Origin: Algibacter luteus
Lineage (GTDB): Bacteria > Bacteroidota > Bacteroidia > Flavobacteriales > Flavobacteriaceae
Direction: 5' to 3'
Assembly: GCF_900141715.1 (NCBI RefSeq)
Contig: NZ_FQYK01000003.1
Location: forward strand, 103,847 to 167,846
DNA length: 64,000 nucleotides
Shown here: positions 1-10,106 of the stretch, piece after piece
How positions within the stretch are numbered: the first letter of the stretch is position 1
Layout: the number at the start of each line of letters is the position of its first letter
Translations under genes and position numbers: made by a program
The notes under the pieces: model-generated
The model's input: only the letters and a program-made list of their open reading frames with translations
What the model was told of the DNA's origin: nothing
Databases searched by the model: none

Positions 1-3000
1 GTGTTGGTATCTACAACATCGCCTGCTATAACAATACTGGCCGTAATATCGCCATCTAAATCATCGGTGGCCGTGGCACCTTGTTCGGTGTAAATAGCGC
101 CGACATTTAAATCGATAGTCGAAGCTCCGTTTATGGTAATTACTGGTGCTGTGGTGTCATCTTCAACAGTTGTTAGATTAACGTCATCAATAGCAACATC
201 TGCCCTCCAAGTATCTCCGGTTAACCTATTAAATCTTAATTGCACACTCTGTCCAACATAACTATTCAAATCAATATTAACTAATAACCATAAATCTCCT
301 TGATTCACAGTTTGGCTCCAAAGACTTACCCATGAAGCTCCATCATCAACACTTATTTCTAAATCAATACTTCCCATATCAGCAACCCCAAACATGTGGT
401 ATTGAAAACTGAAACTAGCTGCACTAGCACTTGATAGATCAAAGCAAGGTGAATTTATAATCGCTCTCTTACTCGGGTATCCTGTATTATTCCCTGACGC
501 TTCAACATAGATGTAACTGCTTCCCTCATTTGCGGCAGATGGCCCTGTATTGTTAGAAGGAGTATTATTTGAGATTACCAACCAATCTAAATCATCACCT
601 GAAGCCTGTGACCATAATCCAATTGAACCTTCAAATCCTTCGGCATAAGGAAATGTATCAATCCCACCTGAACATCCGCTCGAAGGCACCACAACATTTA
701 CTGTTCTTGTAACCTCTGTGGCTGAATTACCTGCTGCATCATTTACGTTATAAGTCACCACATAGCTTCCAATAACATTGGTGTCAACGGTATCTCCTCC
801 TACAATAATGTTTGCAGAAATATCACCATCAACATTATCCAAGGCTGTTGCCCCCAAATCAGTATAAGTAGCGCCTTGATTCACATCAACATTGGTTCCT
901 CCATTCAAAGTAATAACAGGTGCTGTTGTATCAGGACCCGCAGCTTCGATTACAACTGTATAATCTTCAACCTCACCGTACTGAAAAGTTTGACAAGACG
1001 TTGGGATTGCATTGTATTGCATAGATACTCTCATTCTAGTAGAATTCTCTACTGCTGAAGTTGGCACTGTAAAATTTCCAGTAACTGATGTTGCATTTGT
1101 AGGAGCTTGTGAAAACACTTGTTCACCTGAATCATCAAAATCTCCATCTTTGTTAAAGTCAATCCAAACGGAATAAGCCTCAGTATATACTGAACCTGTC
1201 CAGGTTGGCGTAATAGTTATTGCATATTGTGAGCTTTTAGTTAAGGTCGTTTGAATTCCTGTGAAATCTGAATAAAACTGACCTGCAGAACTATTATCAA
1301 TGGTGTTAAGTTGTACTCTACTTATATACTCATCATTAACATTAGTACTTGCTGAACTACAATAATTTACTTGAACATCTAGGGTTGTAAAATTAATTGA
1401 AGCTGAATAAGCAGAACTACTTGTTCCACAATTTGATCGTACTTGAACTTCATAATCGGTTAGCGTTGCAAGCCCTGTAAGAGTTGATGTTGGTGCTGTT
1501 AACCCTAAAACATCTGTCCAGTTTGTATCACCAATAATACGGTATCTTAAATCGTAAGTTGCAGAAGGAATATTATCCCAAGAAATAGTCGCTTCTGTAG
1601 TGGATATATTGCTGCTATTTACATTTACAGGTACTGATAATGCACAAGGTGTTTGAATACTAATAACTTTAAAGTCATCAAAAGTGAATCCATCAAAAGT
1701 TGTGGTTAAATCATCTTCTCTGTTAGAAGCATCCGTTTTTAATCTAAATCGGAACTGCACATTACTTTGCCCAAATAGGAAACTGTTTTCAGAAGGATTA
1801 ATATAAATTTCTTCCATCACCCATTTATCCATGGTGTCACCATCATAAACAATGTCACCATTAGTTGATTGATGTGTTCTAAACGCTGTTGTATTTTTAT
1901 TTAAATGATAATTGGTAGTAGAGGTAGAAGTTGGCTTATTGTAATTTCCACATAATGCATCCCAAGTACTTCCGCCGTTAGTACTAGCTTCTAACTGCAC
2001 GAGATCATAATTTCTCTCTAAATCCCACTTCGCATAAAATTGAATCAAAGCTTGCGATGTACCCGAAAAATCTAATGCTGTATTTAATGTAATCGTACTA
2101 CTTAAATTGTTGCTATATGCTCCCGATGGCGAATCTGTTATAGCGCTAGAACCAGAATAAGCATCGGTTGTGACACCCCAACTACCTGAAGTGGCCCAAT
2201 TTGATGTTCCAGTAACATCAGGATTGTCCTCAAAAAGTAAACTCGATTGATAGTATTTAATATAGTTTGCTTGATAAAGCACAAAATCATTATTACTTAA
2301 AGTCACTTGAAATTCAATTTCATCATTTGGTTGAATTCCCGCATCTAAGGTGTATGGAATACTCAAGTTTCTTTGTTCAAGTTTAGTCCAACCCGATTGT
2401 ACGGTTGGTGATGTTATTGAAGTGATGTTTGAAGAAACCGGCGTAACAGTTAAGGTGATATCATCATAGGTTTTGCCTAAATATTCCACCCCAAAAGAAA
2501 GATTTCCAGAAGTTGATGTGATGGCACTCGAATTTAAATCATGAAGTTTAGCGAATTTTCCAGAGTATAAAACTGAAAGGAAATTCATTCTCATAGCTCT
2601 TACTGCAATTGGAGTAATTAAGGAAGGAGTAGGCCAAAAATCATCTCCATTTTCAGGGGCAAACGCTAAAACATCTTTACCAGAACCAGCATTTGTTTGG
2701 CCTCCAGAGGAAACTGATGGTCCACCAAGCATCCAGTCATTAGCATCACCATTTGCCTCATAAAGTGTATTAGGGGCAGAACCGTATATATAACGATTGT
2801 ACTGGGTTAAATCATGACAAATTTTAGCATATTCGTCTTCTCTTCCAGAATCTGTGGCAGAAACACTACCGTTATACGAAGAGGTAACTATGGAGTTTAA
2901 TCCACCATGATGGTTAACAGCCACTTTAATATCGTGATTCAACACAAAATCTTGAAGAATTTGAGTTTCTGGCTCCGAACCTGCAGAGGGTCCTCTGTAT

Positions 3001-4028
3001 GTGTTACTGCTAGTTGTTGGAGACGATCCAGAATTATCCCATCCCCAATAATAATTGAAGTTTCTATTTAAATCAACACCTCTTACGTTGTTGGAGGTAG
3101 CAGTAGTTCCATTATCAGCAACGCCGGGTCTCAAGTTTTTACGTTGTAAACCTCCACCTCCTGGTGCGATGACTTCGTTCCAAAGTAAACCGTCAGGATT
3201 CACAATTGGTATAAAATAAAGTTCTTGATTATCTACAACATTCTTTATAAACGGATCGCTATTATAATTTTCTAAAATATACCACATAAAGTACATCACA
3301 TTCATAAGACTATTTACTTCTCTGGCATGGGTCATACCTGTAATTAAGGTTTCAGGCTCCGAGCTTTCATCAATATCAGGATTATCTGAAATCCTAACAT
3401 AATAAACTGTTTGTCCAGACCAAGTGGTTCCTCCCGTTGAGTTACCATGAGTTGTTTGTCCGGTTGGAGAAGCGTCAGATTTTACAGATATTAAATTTGG
3501 ATATAAGCTGCGCATCAAATCTAACTGTGCCAAAGTTTCGCTGACTGTTAAACAGCCTCCCATACTTCCCAATTGAAAATTTGAAGGTACAGGCCAATTA
3601 ATTTCACTACATTCATCGTGCTGCGTCGGATTACCAACTAACACGTTCTGTAAACTTAAACTCTTTTGATAATTGCCTGTCTTTCCTTTTTGTTTTGTTT
3701 GGGTTTTAAGACTGCTTAAAGTCGATTTTGCTTTAGGCAACTCTATAGCATTTCTTTGGCTGTAATAGGTCGTTAAATCATCAATTAATACTGTGTATTG
3801 AACACCACTTTTTCGCAATTCCTGTAATTCAACAGAACCTAGTTCTAGCTCTAAATTATTCTCGATAAATCTCGGTCCACAGGTTAAATCTATACCTGCT
3901 TGTTTAATTTTTTTGATAACTGTTTGAGAAGGGTTTGAAATTGAGATTCTTTTTGGTGATAAATTTTGTTGTGAAAATACAAACGTAAAACTTAACAATA
4001 CAAGGAGAGTGAAAATGTTCTTTTTCAT
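1..4028 (-). CDS. Secreted multidomain M14 zinc carboxypeptidase, 3' end outside the window
   Basis: The frame is open for 1342 codons from an ATG at 4028 and runs off the left edge. Residues 1-20 form a signal peptide (MKKNIF...FVFSQ). The M14 domain spans about residues 110-500: zinc ligands H234 and E237 lie in THARE, DLNRNF is the substrate-binding motif, H373/H374 in NHHGG supply the third ligand, and E459 in FAPENG is the likely catalytic glutamate. After it come a beta-sandwich linker, an FN3 domain (about 793-870), a GEVED domain (GEVED at about 1018), a DUF5011/HYR-like Ig domain (about 1030-1112), a MAM-like jelly roll (about 1115-1280) and a second DUF5011 copy cut by the edge. A C-terminal type IX sorting domain would be expected beyond the window but is not visible. 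The likely role is extracellular peptide degradation. The frame was checked at five motifs and no frameshift was seen. Confidence 0.9.
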   Translation of the reverse strand, partial: MKKNIFTLLVLLSFTFVFSQQNLSPKRISISNPSQTVIKKIKQAGIDLTCGPRFIENNLELELGSVELQELRKSGVQYTVLIDDLTTYYSQRNAIELPKAKSTLSSLKTQTKQKGKTGNYQKSLSLQNVLVGNPTQHDECSEINWPVPSNFQLGSMGGCLTVSETLAQLDLMRSLYPNLISVKSDASPTGQTTHGNSTGGTTWSGQTVYYVRISDNPDIDESSEPETLITGMTHAREVNSLMNVMYFMWYILENYNSDPFIKNVVDNQELYFIPIVNPDGLLWNEVIAPGGGGLQRKNLRPGVADNGTTATSNNVRGVDLNRNFNYYWGWDNSGSSPTTSSNTYRGPSAGSEPETQILQDFVLNHDIKVAVNHHGGLNSIVTSSYNGSVSATDSGREDEYAKICHDLTQYNRYIYGSAPNTLYEANGDANDWMLGGPSVSSGGQTNAGSGKDVLAFAPENGDDFWPTPSLITPIAVRAMRMNFLSVLYSGKFAKLHDLNSSAITSTSGNLSFGVEYLGKTYDDITLTVTPVSSNITSITSPTVQSGWTKLEQRNLSIPYTLDAGIQPNDEIEFQVTLSNNDFVLYQANYIKYYQSSLLFEDNPDVTGTSNWATSGSWGVTTDAYSGSSAITDSPSGAYSNNLSSTITLNTALDFSGTSQALIQFYAKWDLERNYDLVQLEASTNGGSTWDALCGNYNKPTSTSTTNYHLNKNTTAFRTHQSTNGDIVYDGDTMDKWVMEEIYINPSENSFLFGQSNVQFRFRLKTDASNREDDLTTTFDGFTFDDFKVISIQTPCALSVPVNVNSSNISTTEATISWDNIPSATYDLRYRIIGDTNWTDVLGLTAPTSTLTGLATLTDYEVQVRSNCGTSSSAYSASINFTTLDVQVNYCSSASTNVNDEYISRVQLNTIDNSSAGQFYSDFTGIQTTLTKSSQYAITITPTWTGSVYTEAYSVWIDFNKDGDFDDSGEQVFSQAPTNATSVTGNFTVPTSAVENSTRMRVSMQYNAIPTSCQTFQYGEVEDYTVVIEAAGPDTTAPVITLNGGTNVDVNQGATYTDLGATALDNVDGDISANIIVGGDTVDTNVIGSYVVTYNVNDAAGNSATEVTRTVNVVVPSSGCSGGIDTFPYAEGFEGSIGLWSQASGDDLDWLVISNNTPSNNTGPSAANEGSSYIYVEASGNNTGYPSKRAIINSPCFDLSSASAASFSFQYHMFGVADMGSIDLEISVDDGASWVSLWSQTVNQGDLWLLVNIDLNSYVGQSVQLRFNRLTGDTWRADVAIDDVNLTTVEDDTTAPVITINGASTIDLNVGAIYTEQGATATDDLDGDITASIVIAGDVVDTN

Positions 4029-4209
4029 GAAAACAGGTTGGTTAAATATTAAATATGAGTGTTGAATTTAATTGAAAATATTTTAATAGTTAAATAATTT
4101 TTTATTGATTCTTAGATAGTTATACATTTTACGGGTTTGCCATAATAGACTTGAAGAAAACGCTTACACTTAGTATTAGTCTTACATGAAAAAGCACGTT
4201 TCTATTTAG

Positions 4210-4217
4210 TATATTTG
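4210..4217 (+). promoter_or_regulatory. Possible -7 box for the peptide ABC ATPase
   Basis: TATATTTG matches the Bacteroidetes TAnnTTTG element 28 bases before the ATG at 4245. No TTG lies at the expected -33 distance, so support is partial. Confidence 0.35.
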
Positions 4218-4244
4218 AACCTCTAAATTAACCTGTTATAAAGA

Positions 4245-5918
4245 ATGAATTCAATTTTAAAAGTCAATAATCTCAACATAGCTTTTGGAATTAATGAAGT
4301 CATTCATAATATCTCTTATCACTTAAATAAAAACGAAATTTTAGGAATAGTTGGAGAGTCTGGTTCTGGGAAATCGGTTTCATCTTTAGCCATTTTGGGT
4401 TTATTACCCAAAAAGATTTCTAAAATAACGAATGGCTCTATTCTTTATAACGGAGACGATTTAACACAATTAAATTCAAAAGCATTTCAAAAAATTAGAG
4501 GTCTTAAAATTGCCATGATTTTTCAGGAGCCTATGAGTTCACTCAATCCGTCGATGGCTTGTGGGGATCAAGTTGAAGAAATATTGTTGCAACATTCAAA
4601 TTTATCAAAAAAACAAGTTAAGGAAGAAACATTAACGCTATTCGAAAAAGTAAAACTACCACAACCAGAACGTGTTTTTAATGCCTATCCTCATGAAATT
4701 TCAGGTGGACAAAAACAACGGGTTATGATTGCCATGGCCATTGCTTGTAAACCAGATATTTTAATTGCAGATGAACCCACCACGGCTTTAGATGTTACTG
4801 TGCAAAAAGATATTATAACCCTTCTAAAAGACCTGCAAGCCCAAACAAAAATGAGTATTATTTTCATAACACACGATTTGGCCCTAATTTCAGAAATTGC
4901 ACATCGTGTTCTTGTTATGTATAAAGGCGAAATTGTAGAACAAGGTGAAGTAGAAACGATTTTTAAGAACCCAGAGCACAACTATACTAAGGCTTTAATA
5001 AATTCTCGACCAACATTAAAAACACGATTAAAAATTTTACCAACCATTCAAGATTTTTTAAATGATAGTATTTCAGATGAAATTATAACTCCTGCAGAAC
5101 GTCAAAAACATCATAAAAAACTGTACAGCAAACCGCCTTTGTTGGAAGTTATTAATGTTGAAAAAGAATACCTTACAAAGTCAGGTTGGTTTACAAAACC
5201 TCAACATTTTAAAGCTGTAAATAATGTGAGTTTTAAATTGTACGAAGGCGAAACATTAGGTTTAGTTGGAGAATCCGGTTGCGGGAAATCGACCCTAGGA
5301 AATGCGATTTTACAATTAGATAAAGCCACTACAGGTTCTATTTTATATAAAGGTACAGATATAACTAAACTTTCAAAAAAAGAAACGAGAGTGCTTAGAA
5401 AGGAGATTCAGATTATTTTTCAAGACCCTTATTCGTCACTAAATCCTAGAATACCTGTTGGTGAAGCGATTTTGGAACCCATGAAAGTTCATAACCTTTT
5501 CAATTCTGATGTTGAAAGAAAAGCTCAAGTTATTGAAATATTGAATAAGGTAGGATTATCTGAAGACTATTATAACCGATACCCGCATGAGTTTTCTGGA
5601 GGACAGCGTCAACGTATAGGCATTGCAAGAACTATTGCGTTGCAACCTAAATTGATAGTTTGTGATGAATCGGTTTCTGCTCTAGATATTTCAGTTCAAG
5701 CTCAAGTATTAAACTTGCTTAATACACTGAAAATTGATTTTGGATTTACCTATATCTTCATTTCACACGACTTGGCAGTAGTAAAATATATGTCTGACCA
5801 ATTACTTGTTATGAATCAAGGTAAAATAGAAGAATTAGGAGACGCCGATATTATTTATAGCGATCCGGAAAAAGAGTATACAAAAAAATTAATTCATGCT
5901 ATTCCCAAAGGATTATAG
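4245..5918 (+). CDS. Fused two-domain dipeptide/oligopeptide ABC transporter ATP-binding protein
   Basis: This 557-residue protein carries two ABC ATPase domains in tandem, as in YejF or a DppD-DppF fusion. Domain 1 has Walker A GESGSGKS (37-44), signature SGGQ (153-156) and Walker B ILIADEP (172-178). Domain 2 has Walker A GESGCGKS (342-349), SGGQRQR and a Walker B ending in CDES rather than the usual DEP. Both domains have the PHE(I/F)SGGQ context and the oligopeptide-type C-terminal extension (NPEHNYTKAL; DPEKEYTKKLI). The role is energising peptide uptake at the inner membrane. No permease or binding-protein gene is adjacent, which is common for this fused type in Flavobacteria. The family call is firm; the substrate is inferred. 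Confidence 0.92.
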   Translation: MNSILKVNNLNIAFGINEVIHNISYHLNKNEILGIVGESGSGKSVSSLAILGLLPKKISKITNGSILYNGDDLTQLNSKAFQKIRGLKIAMIFQEPMSSLNPSMACGDQVEEILLQHSNLSKKQVKEETLTLFEKVKLPQPERVFNAYPHEISGGQKQRVMIAMAIACKPDILIADEPTTALDVTVQKDIITLLKDLQAQTKMSIIFITHDLALISEIAHRVLVMYKGEIVEQGEVETIFKNPEHNYTKALINSRPTLKTRLKILPTIQDFLNDSISDEIITPAERQKHHKKLYSKPPLLEVINVEKEYLTKSGWFTKPQHFKAVNNVSFKLYEGETLGLVGESGCGKSTLGNAILQLDKATTGSILYKGTDITKLSKKETRVLRKEIQIIFQDPYSSLNPRIPVGEAILEPMKVHNLFNSDVERKAQVIEILNKVGLSEDYYNRYPHEFSGGQRQRIGIARTIALQPKLIVCDESVSALDISVQAQVLNLLNTLKIDFGFTYIFISHDLAVVKYMSDQLLVMNQGKIEELGDADIIYSDPEKEYTKKLIHAIPKGL

Positions 5919-6041
5919 CATGAATAACTTCTTTGTAAGATAAACCAAGCTCTTCAAGAATTTTAAATTTTCTTTTAAAGTTTCTTTGAATTTGCTTTCG
6001 TTATCAGTAGGTAGTTCAGGTAGATTTGTTGCAATATTCAT
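5913..6041 (-). CDS. Possible 42-residue small protein
   Basis: An ATG at 6041 opens a 42-codon frame (MNIATNLPELPTDNE...TKKLFML) ending in TAA at 5913, inside the last bases of the ABC gene. The composition is plausible for a real peptide: an acidic start followed by an amphipathic Lys/Leu-rich helix. It has no recognised family. No clear promoter precedes it, and the rest of the 5919-6215 gap holds nothing I can identify. It may be chance; conservation would decide. Confidence 0.25.
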   Translation of the reverse strand: MNIATNLPELPTDNESKFKETLKENLKFLKSLVYLTKKLFML

Positions 6042-6215
6042 AGGTTGTTAAGATTAAGGTAGATTTGGGGCAATCTATAATTATTTGGTTTCTTTGGGGA
6101 CTGCTAATATAACACACATTTTCAATTTGTTCGTTTAAAAACATATAAAATCGACAAAATGCATAATTATTTAACATTTTGTAGATTTTTCTTTCGATAA
6201 ATGTGCTTTTTGAAC

Positions 6216-6869
6216 TTAAACTTGCATCTCTGGAATATCTCCTTCAACAATTAAATTTCCTGCCGTAGCCTTTTTTATTTCATCCACAGAAACACCTGGT
6301 GCGCGTTCCAAAAGTTTGAAACCATTGTTTGTAACTTCAACAACTGCTAAATTGGTGACTATGCGTTTTACACAGCCTACACCAGTTAATGGCAGTGTGC
6401 ACTTTTTAAGTAATTTAGATTCACCGCGCTTATTGGTGTGCATCATTGCTACTATTATATTTTCGGCACTGGCCACCAAATCCATAGCACCACCCATACC
6501 TTTAACCATTTTACCAGGTATTTTCCAATTCGCTATATCTCCGTTTTCTGCAACTTCCATAGCACCTAAAATAGTGAGGTCAACATGCTTTCCACGTATC
6601 ATAGAAAAACTCATTGCCGAATCAAAAAAACTGGCTCCAGGTAAAGTCGTTATCGTCTGTTTACCAGCATTAATAACATCAGCATCTTCTTCCCCTTCAA
6701 AAGGAAATGGGCCCATACCTAATACGCCGTTTTCACTTTGAAATTCAACCTCAATATCTTCTCTAACATAATTAGCTACCAATGTAGGGATGCCAATGCC
6801 TAGATTTACATAATACCCATCTTGTACTTCTTTTGCTATTCGTTTAGCTATACCGTTTTTGTCTAACAT
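6216..6869 (-). CDS. scoB: 3-oxoacid CoA-transferase subunit B
   Basis: This is the beta subunit of succinyl-CoA:3-ketoacid CoA-transferase, which moves CoA from succinyl-CoA to acetoacetate in ketone-body use. Its 217 residues match the usual size. Typical motifs are visible: NLGIGIPT near the N-terminus, SENGVLGMGPFP with the catalytic glutamate, and GAMEVAENGDIANW. The gene lies 24 bases downstream of the alpha subunit on the same strand, so the two should be co-transcribed and form the heteromeric enzyme. No obvious terminator follows the stop codon. An acetate:acetoacetate CoA-transferase is the main alternative, but the motif set favours ScoB. Confidence 0.93.
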   Translation of the reverse strand: MLDKNGIAKRIAKEVQDGYYVNLGIGIPTLVANYVREDIEVEFQSENGVLGMGPFPFEGEEDADVINAGKQTITTLPGASFFDSAMSFSMIRGKHVDLTILGAMEVAENGDIANWKIPGKMVKGMGGAMDLVASAENIIVAMMHTNKRGESKLLKKCTLPLTGVGCVKRIVTNLAVVEVTNNGFKLLERAPGVSVDEIKKATAGNLIVEGDIPEMQV

Positions 6870-6893
6870 TTTTATTGATATAAAGTTGAACTT

Positions 6894-7598
6894 TTAACTT
6901 ATTTTTGGTCTCACAGTTCGTTGCTCAATGCGCTTTTCATATACTTCACCCTGAAAAATACGTTGAACAAATATTCCTGGAATATGAATTTGATTAGGGT
7001 CCAAAGTACCTAGTGGAACCAATTCTTCAACCTCAGCTACCGTTATTTTTGCAGCCCCACACATATTAGGATTGAAATTTCTTGCCGTTCCTTTAAAAAT
7101 TAGATTACCTGCCGCATCACCTTTCCAAGCTTTTACAAATGCGAAATCTGCTTTAAACGCATGTTCTAAAACATACATTTTCCCATCAAACTCTCGTGTT
7201 TCTTTACCTTCAGCTACTTCAGTGCCATACCCGGCAGGTGTATATATTGCTGGAAACCCAGATTGGGCAGCCCTACAGCGTTCTGCCAAGGTGCCTTGTG
7301 GTATTAACTCGACATCCAATTCACCTGAAAGCATTTGGCGTTCAAACTCTTCATTTTCCCCAACGTAAGATGAAATCATTTTTTTGATTTGCTTTTTTTG
7401 AAGCAATAGTCCCAATCCGAAATCGTCTACCCCAGCGTTGTTAGAGATACAAGTTAAACCGCTTACCCCTAATTTTACTAATTCAGCTATTGCATTTTCA
7501 GGAATTCCGCTAAGGCCGAAACCCCCAAACATAAAAGTCATGTTGTTGGAAACTCCATTTAAAGCTTCTTGAACGTTGGCTACTTTCTTATTAATCAT
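6894..7598 (-). CDS. scoA: 3-oxoacid CoA-transferase subunit A
   Basis: This alpha subunit of succinyl-CoA:3-ketoacid CoA-transferase has 234 residues, as usual. The glycine-rich CoA-binding segment [13 protein letters not shown] lies near the N-terminus, and [12 protein letters not shown] and [15 protein letters not shown] follow. It is the first gene of a two-gene unit with scoB. On the minus strand about 30 bases before the ATG there is TAAATTTA, one mismatch from the TAnnTTTG promoter element. Together the pair lets the cell feed acetoacetate into central metabolism as acetoacetyl-CoA. Confidence 0.93.
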   Translation of the reverse strand: MINKKVANVQEALNGVSNNMTFMFGGFGLSGIPENAIAELVKLGVSGLTCISNNAGVDDFGLGLLLQKKQIKKMISSYVGENEEFERQMLSGELDVELIPQGTLAERCRAAQSGFPAIYTPAGYGTEVAEGKETREFDGKMYVLEHAFKADFAFVKAWKGDAAGNLIFKGTARNFNPNMCGAAKITVAEVEELVPLGTLDPNQIHIPGIFVQRIFQGEVYEKRIEQRTVRPKIS

Positions 7599-7666
7599 TA
7601 TTATTCAGTTTTTACTGTATAAATTTACGAATAATTGAATGATAAGTCTAAATTTCTGATAAATAA

Positions 7667-7694
7667 AAAACCGCTCTTTTCAGAACGGTTTTAA
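7667..7694 (-). terminator. Intrinsic terminator of the ricT-gldH-PBP unit
   Basis: A hairpin pairs AACCG with CGGTT, with an inner TCT/AGA pairing across a C-A mismatch and a four-base loop. On the minus strand it is followed by a run of Ts. It lies 26 bases past the stop codon of the penicillin-binding protein gene. Confidence 0.75.
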
Positions 7695-7719
7695 TCAATT
7701 TAATGAATTCTTAAATATT

Positions 7720-10059
7720 TTATCCGAAGTCTAAATCTTCAGGTGTTTCTTCATCTGAATCTTCTTCAGTTGTATCTGAATTATGGTTCGCACAATCTAC
7801 ATTTATCGTTAAATTTTCTGGTGCTTGAAATTCTTCTTTGGAGATATTTAAATCCTCATCAGCATAACAATTTTTCATATAAATACCCCATATAGGTAAC
7901 GCCATCGCAGCTCCTTGACCATAAGTAATGGTTTTAAAATGTGCTGCTCGATCTTCAGCTCCTACCCAAACTCCTGTAACTAAATTGGGTACCATGCCCA
8001 TAAACCAACCATCACTTTGGTTTTGTGTAGTTCCTGTTTTTCCTGCTATAGGATTTGTAAGTTCGTATGGATATCCTGTGATCACCTCTTTATATTCGGT
8101 TACATTTTTAGCCCAACTGTGTCTTAATCTAGCTCCAGAACCAACCTGCGTTACGCCTTCCATTAGCTTAACCGCCACATAGGCAGTTTCTTCACTCAAA
8201 ACATCACGCGTTTCAGGTTTGAATTGATATAAAATGGTTCCGTTTTTATCTTCAATGCTAGTTACCATAACAGGTTTTGTATAAACTCCTTGATTTGCAA
8301 ATGCTGAATAAGCACCTACCATTTCGTATACGCTAATATCTGGCGTTCCAAGTGCAATTGATGGCACCGGAAGCATTTCAGATTCTATACCCAATTTATT
8401 AGCTAAATTAACAACGGTTTGAGGGCCTACTTTATCAATTAATTGCGCTGTTACCGTGTTTACAGAATTTGCCAAGGCATTTTTTAAAGTTCTGGTTCCA
8501 CCGTAATTGTGTCCAGAATTTTTAGGACACCACTCTTCTGGGTTTCCATATTTATTGGCTTCGATACAATACGGTACATCTGGAAATTCATCGCATGGCG
8601 AATAGTGCAATTGATCTATTGCAGCTGTATATACAAATGGTTTAAATGTTGAACCAATTTGCCGCTTACCTTGTTTCACCATATCATATTGAAAATGCCT
8701 ATAATTTATACCGCCAACCCAAGCTTTTACATGACCGGTTTGTGGATTCATAGACATCATCCCTGTTCTTAAAAATGACTTATAATAACGCATAGAATCA
8801 ATTGGTTTCATAAGCGTATCTACCTCTGAAGCTTTACCATCTTTCCAAGTAAAAACACTCATTTTTGTTGGCTTTTGAAAAGATTCTATGATTTCCTTAT
8901 TCGATTTTTTTAAATCGTATTTCATTTTTCTCCAACGTTCAGATTGTTTCATTCCTCTATTAAGCAATGCATCAATTTCTTCTAGCTCTAAATCTAAAAA
9001 AGGAGCTGTTGGGTTTCTTTTTGGTGTGTTTTGAACAAAGAATTCTGCTTGTAACCTTGGCATATGTTGTTGAACCGCATCTTCAGCATGCTTTTGCATT
9101 CGGGAATCTATCGTGGTATAAATTTTTAAACCATCGTTATATAAATTCCATTTGGTTCCGTCAGGTTTTGGGTTATTCTTAATCCAATCTTTCATGAATC
9201 CATCTAAATAACCTCTAAAATAAGTTGCAATACCTTCGCGGTGCGATTCTGGTGAATAATCTAAATCTAACTCCGTTTGTTGCAACGAATCTTTAACTTT
9301 TTCTGAAATGTATCCGTATTTTTCCAGCTGATATAATACTACATTTCGTCTATTTTTTACACCAACAGGGTTTCTTCTAGGGTTATATAAAGATGAGTTT
9401 TTAAACATCCCTACTAACATTGCAGATTCTTTTAAATCTAACTGTTTAGGTTCTTTATTGAAATAGATTCTGGATGCACTACGAATACCATCGGCATTAT
9501 TACCAAAATCATAAATGTTGAAATACTGCGCTATAATTTCTTCTTTGGTGTATTGACGTTCTAGACGAATAGCGATAATCCACTCCTTAGCTTTTTGAAG
9601 TACACGTTTTACAATGTTTGTTGACCCTTCACCATGAAATAACTGTTTAGCCAATTGCTGAGAGATCGTACTGGCTCCACCACCGCTTCCTAAAGTTATA
9701 AATGCTCTTAAAGTCCCTCTGCCATCGATTCCCGAATGCTCATGAAAACGTGCATCTTCAGTAGCTATTAATGCATCAATTAGGTTTTGAGGTAATTCGC
9801 TATAGCTTACCGGTGTTCTGTTATCATTAAAATAAAATTTACCTAAAGTTTGACCGTCTGAAGAAATAATTTCAGTAGCTAAATTAGTTCTAGGGTTCTC
9901 TAATTGCGTATGGTCTGGCATTTCACCAAACGCGCCCCAAGAAGCTAATAAAAATATTAATAGAACAGCTAATATGCCCCCTATAAATACCATCCAAAAC
10001 CAACGGATGTATTTTGAAAAATCTTGTACTCCTTTTGTCTCTTTTTTTGTTTTTGCCAT
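7720..10059 (-). CDS. Class A penicillin-binding protein (PBP1A family)
   Basis: This bifunctional peptidoglycan synthase is anchored by one membrane helix (about 20-41). The GT51 glycosyltransferase domain has the catalytic E101 in ATEDARFHEH and STISQQ at 130-135. The transpeptidase domain has SxxK at S470-K473, SVN at 532-534 and KTGT at 674-677. All catalytic motifs are intact and the length of 779 residues is normal. The C-terminus is a strongly acidic tail. It polymerises glycan strands and cross-links stem peptides at the periplasmic face of the inner membrane. It is the last gene of the ricT-gldH unit, an order I recall as common in Flavobacteria. Confidence 0.95.
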   Translation of the reverse strand: MAKTKKETKGVQDFSKYIRWFWMVFIGGILAVLLIFLLASWGAFGEMPDHTQLENPRTNLATEIISSDGQTLGKFYFNDNRTPVSYSELPQNLIDALIATEDARFHEHSGIDGRGTLRAFITLGSGGGASTISQQLAKQLFHGEGSTNIVKRVLQKAKEWIIAIRLERQYTKEEIIAQYFNIYDFGNNADGIRSASRIYFNKEPKQLDLKESAMLVGMFKNSSLYNPRRNPVGVKNRRNVVLYQLEKYGYISEKVKDSLQQTELDLDYSPESHREGIATYFRGYLDGFMKDWIKNNPKPDGTKWNLYNDGLKIYTTIDSRMQKHAEDAVQQHMPRLQAEFFVQNTPKRNPTAPFLDLELEEIDALLNRGMKQSERWRKMKYDLKKSNKEIIESFQKPTKMSVFTWKDGKASEVDTLMKPIDSMRYYKSFLRTGMMSMNPQTGHVKAWVGGINYRHFQYDMVKQGKRQIGSTFKPFVYTAAIDQLHYSPCDEFPDVPYCIEANKYGNPEEWCPKNSGHNYGGTRTLKNALANSVNTVTAQLIDKVGPQTVVNLANKLGIESEMLPVPSIALGTPDISVYEMVGAYSAFANQGVYTKPVMVTSIEDKNGTILYQFKPETRDVLSEETAYVAVKLMEGVTQVGSGARLRHSWAKNVTEYKEVITGYPYELTNPIAGKTGTTQNQSDGWFMGMVPNLVTGVWVGAEDRAAHFKTITYGQGAAMALPIWGIYMKNCYADEDLNISKEEFQAPENLTINVDCANHNSDTTEEDSDEETPEDLDFG

Positions 10060-10074
10060 GTCGTTCTAATTAAA

Positions 10075-10102
10075 AAACACTTCGATTTCTCTCGGTGTGA
10101 CA
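10075..10102. repeat. Short dispersed palindromic unit between gldH and the PBP gene
   Basis: The sequence around CACTTCGATTTCTCTCGGTGTGAC has complementary ends (ACAC/GTGT) and ends in GTGTGACA. It resembles the unit at 33678-33705 (CTTCGACTACGCT...AGTGACA). It fills most of the 47-base gap within the operon. Confidence 0.45.
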
Positions 10103-10106
10103 AGTT

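Noticed and set aside
1-940. CRISPR-like or tandem DNA repeat
   Set aside because: The repetition is two copies of a protein domain (DUF5011) separated by a MAM-like domain; the DNA copies differ widely.
876-1058. Plus-strand reading frames inside the M14 gene and other antisense frames across the window
   Set aside because: They oppose well-supported genes, have odd composition and lack family features or promoters.
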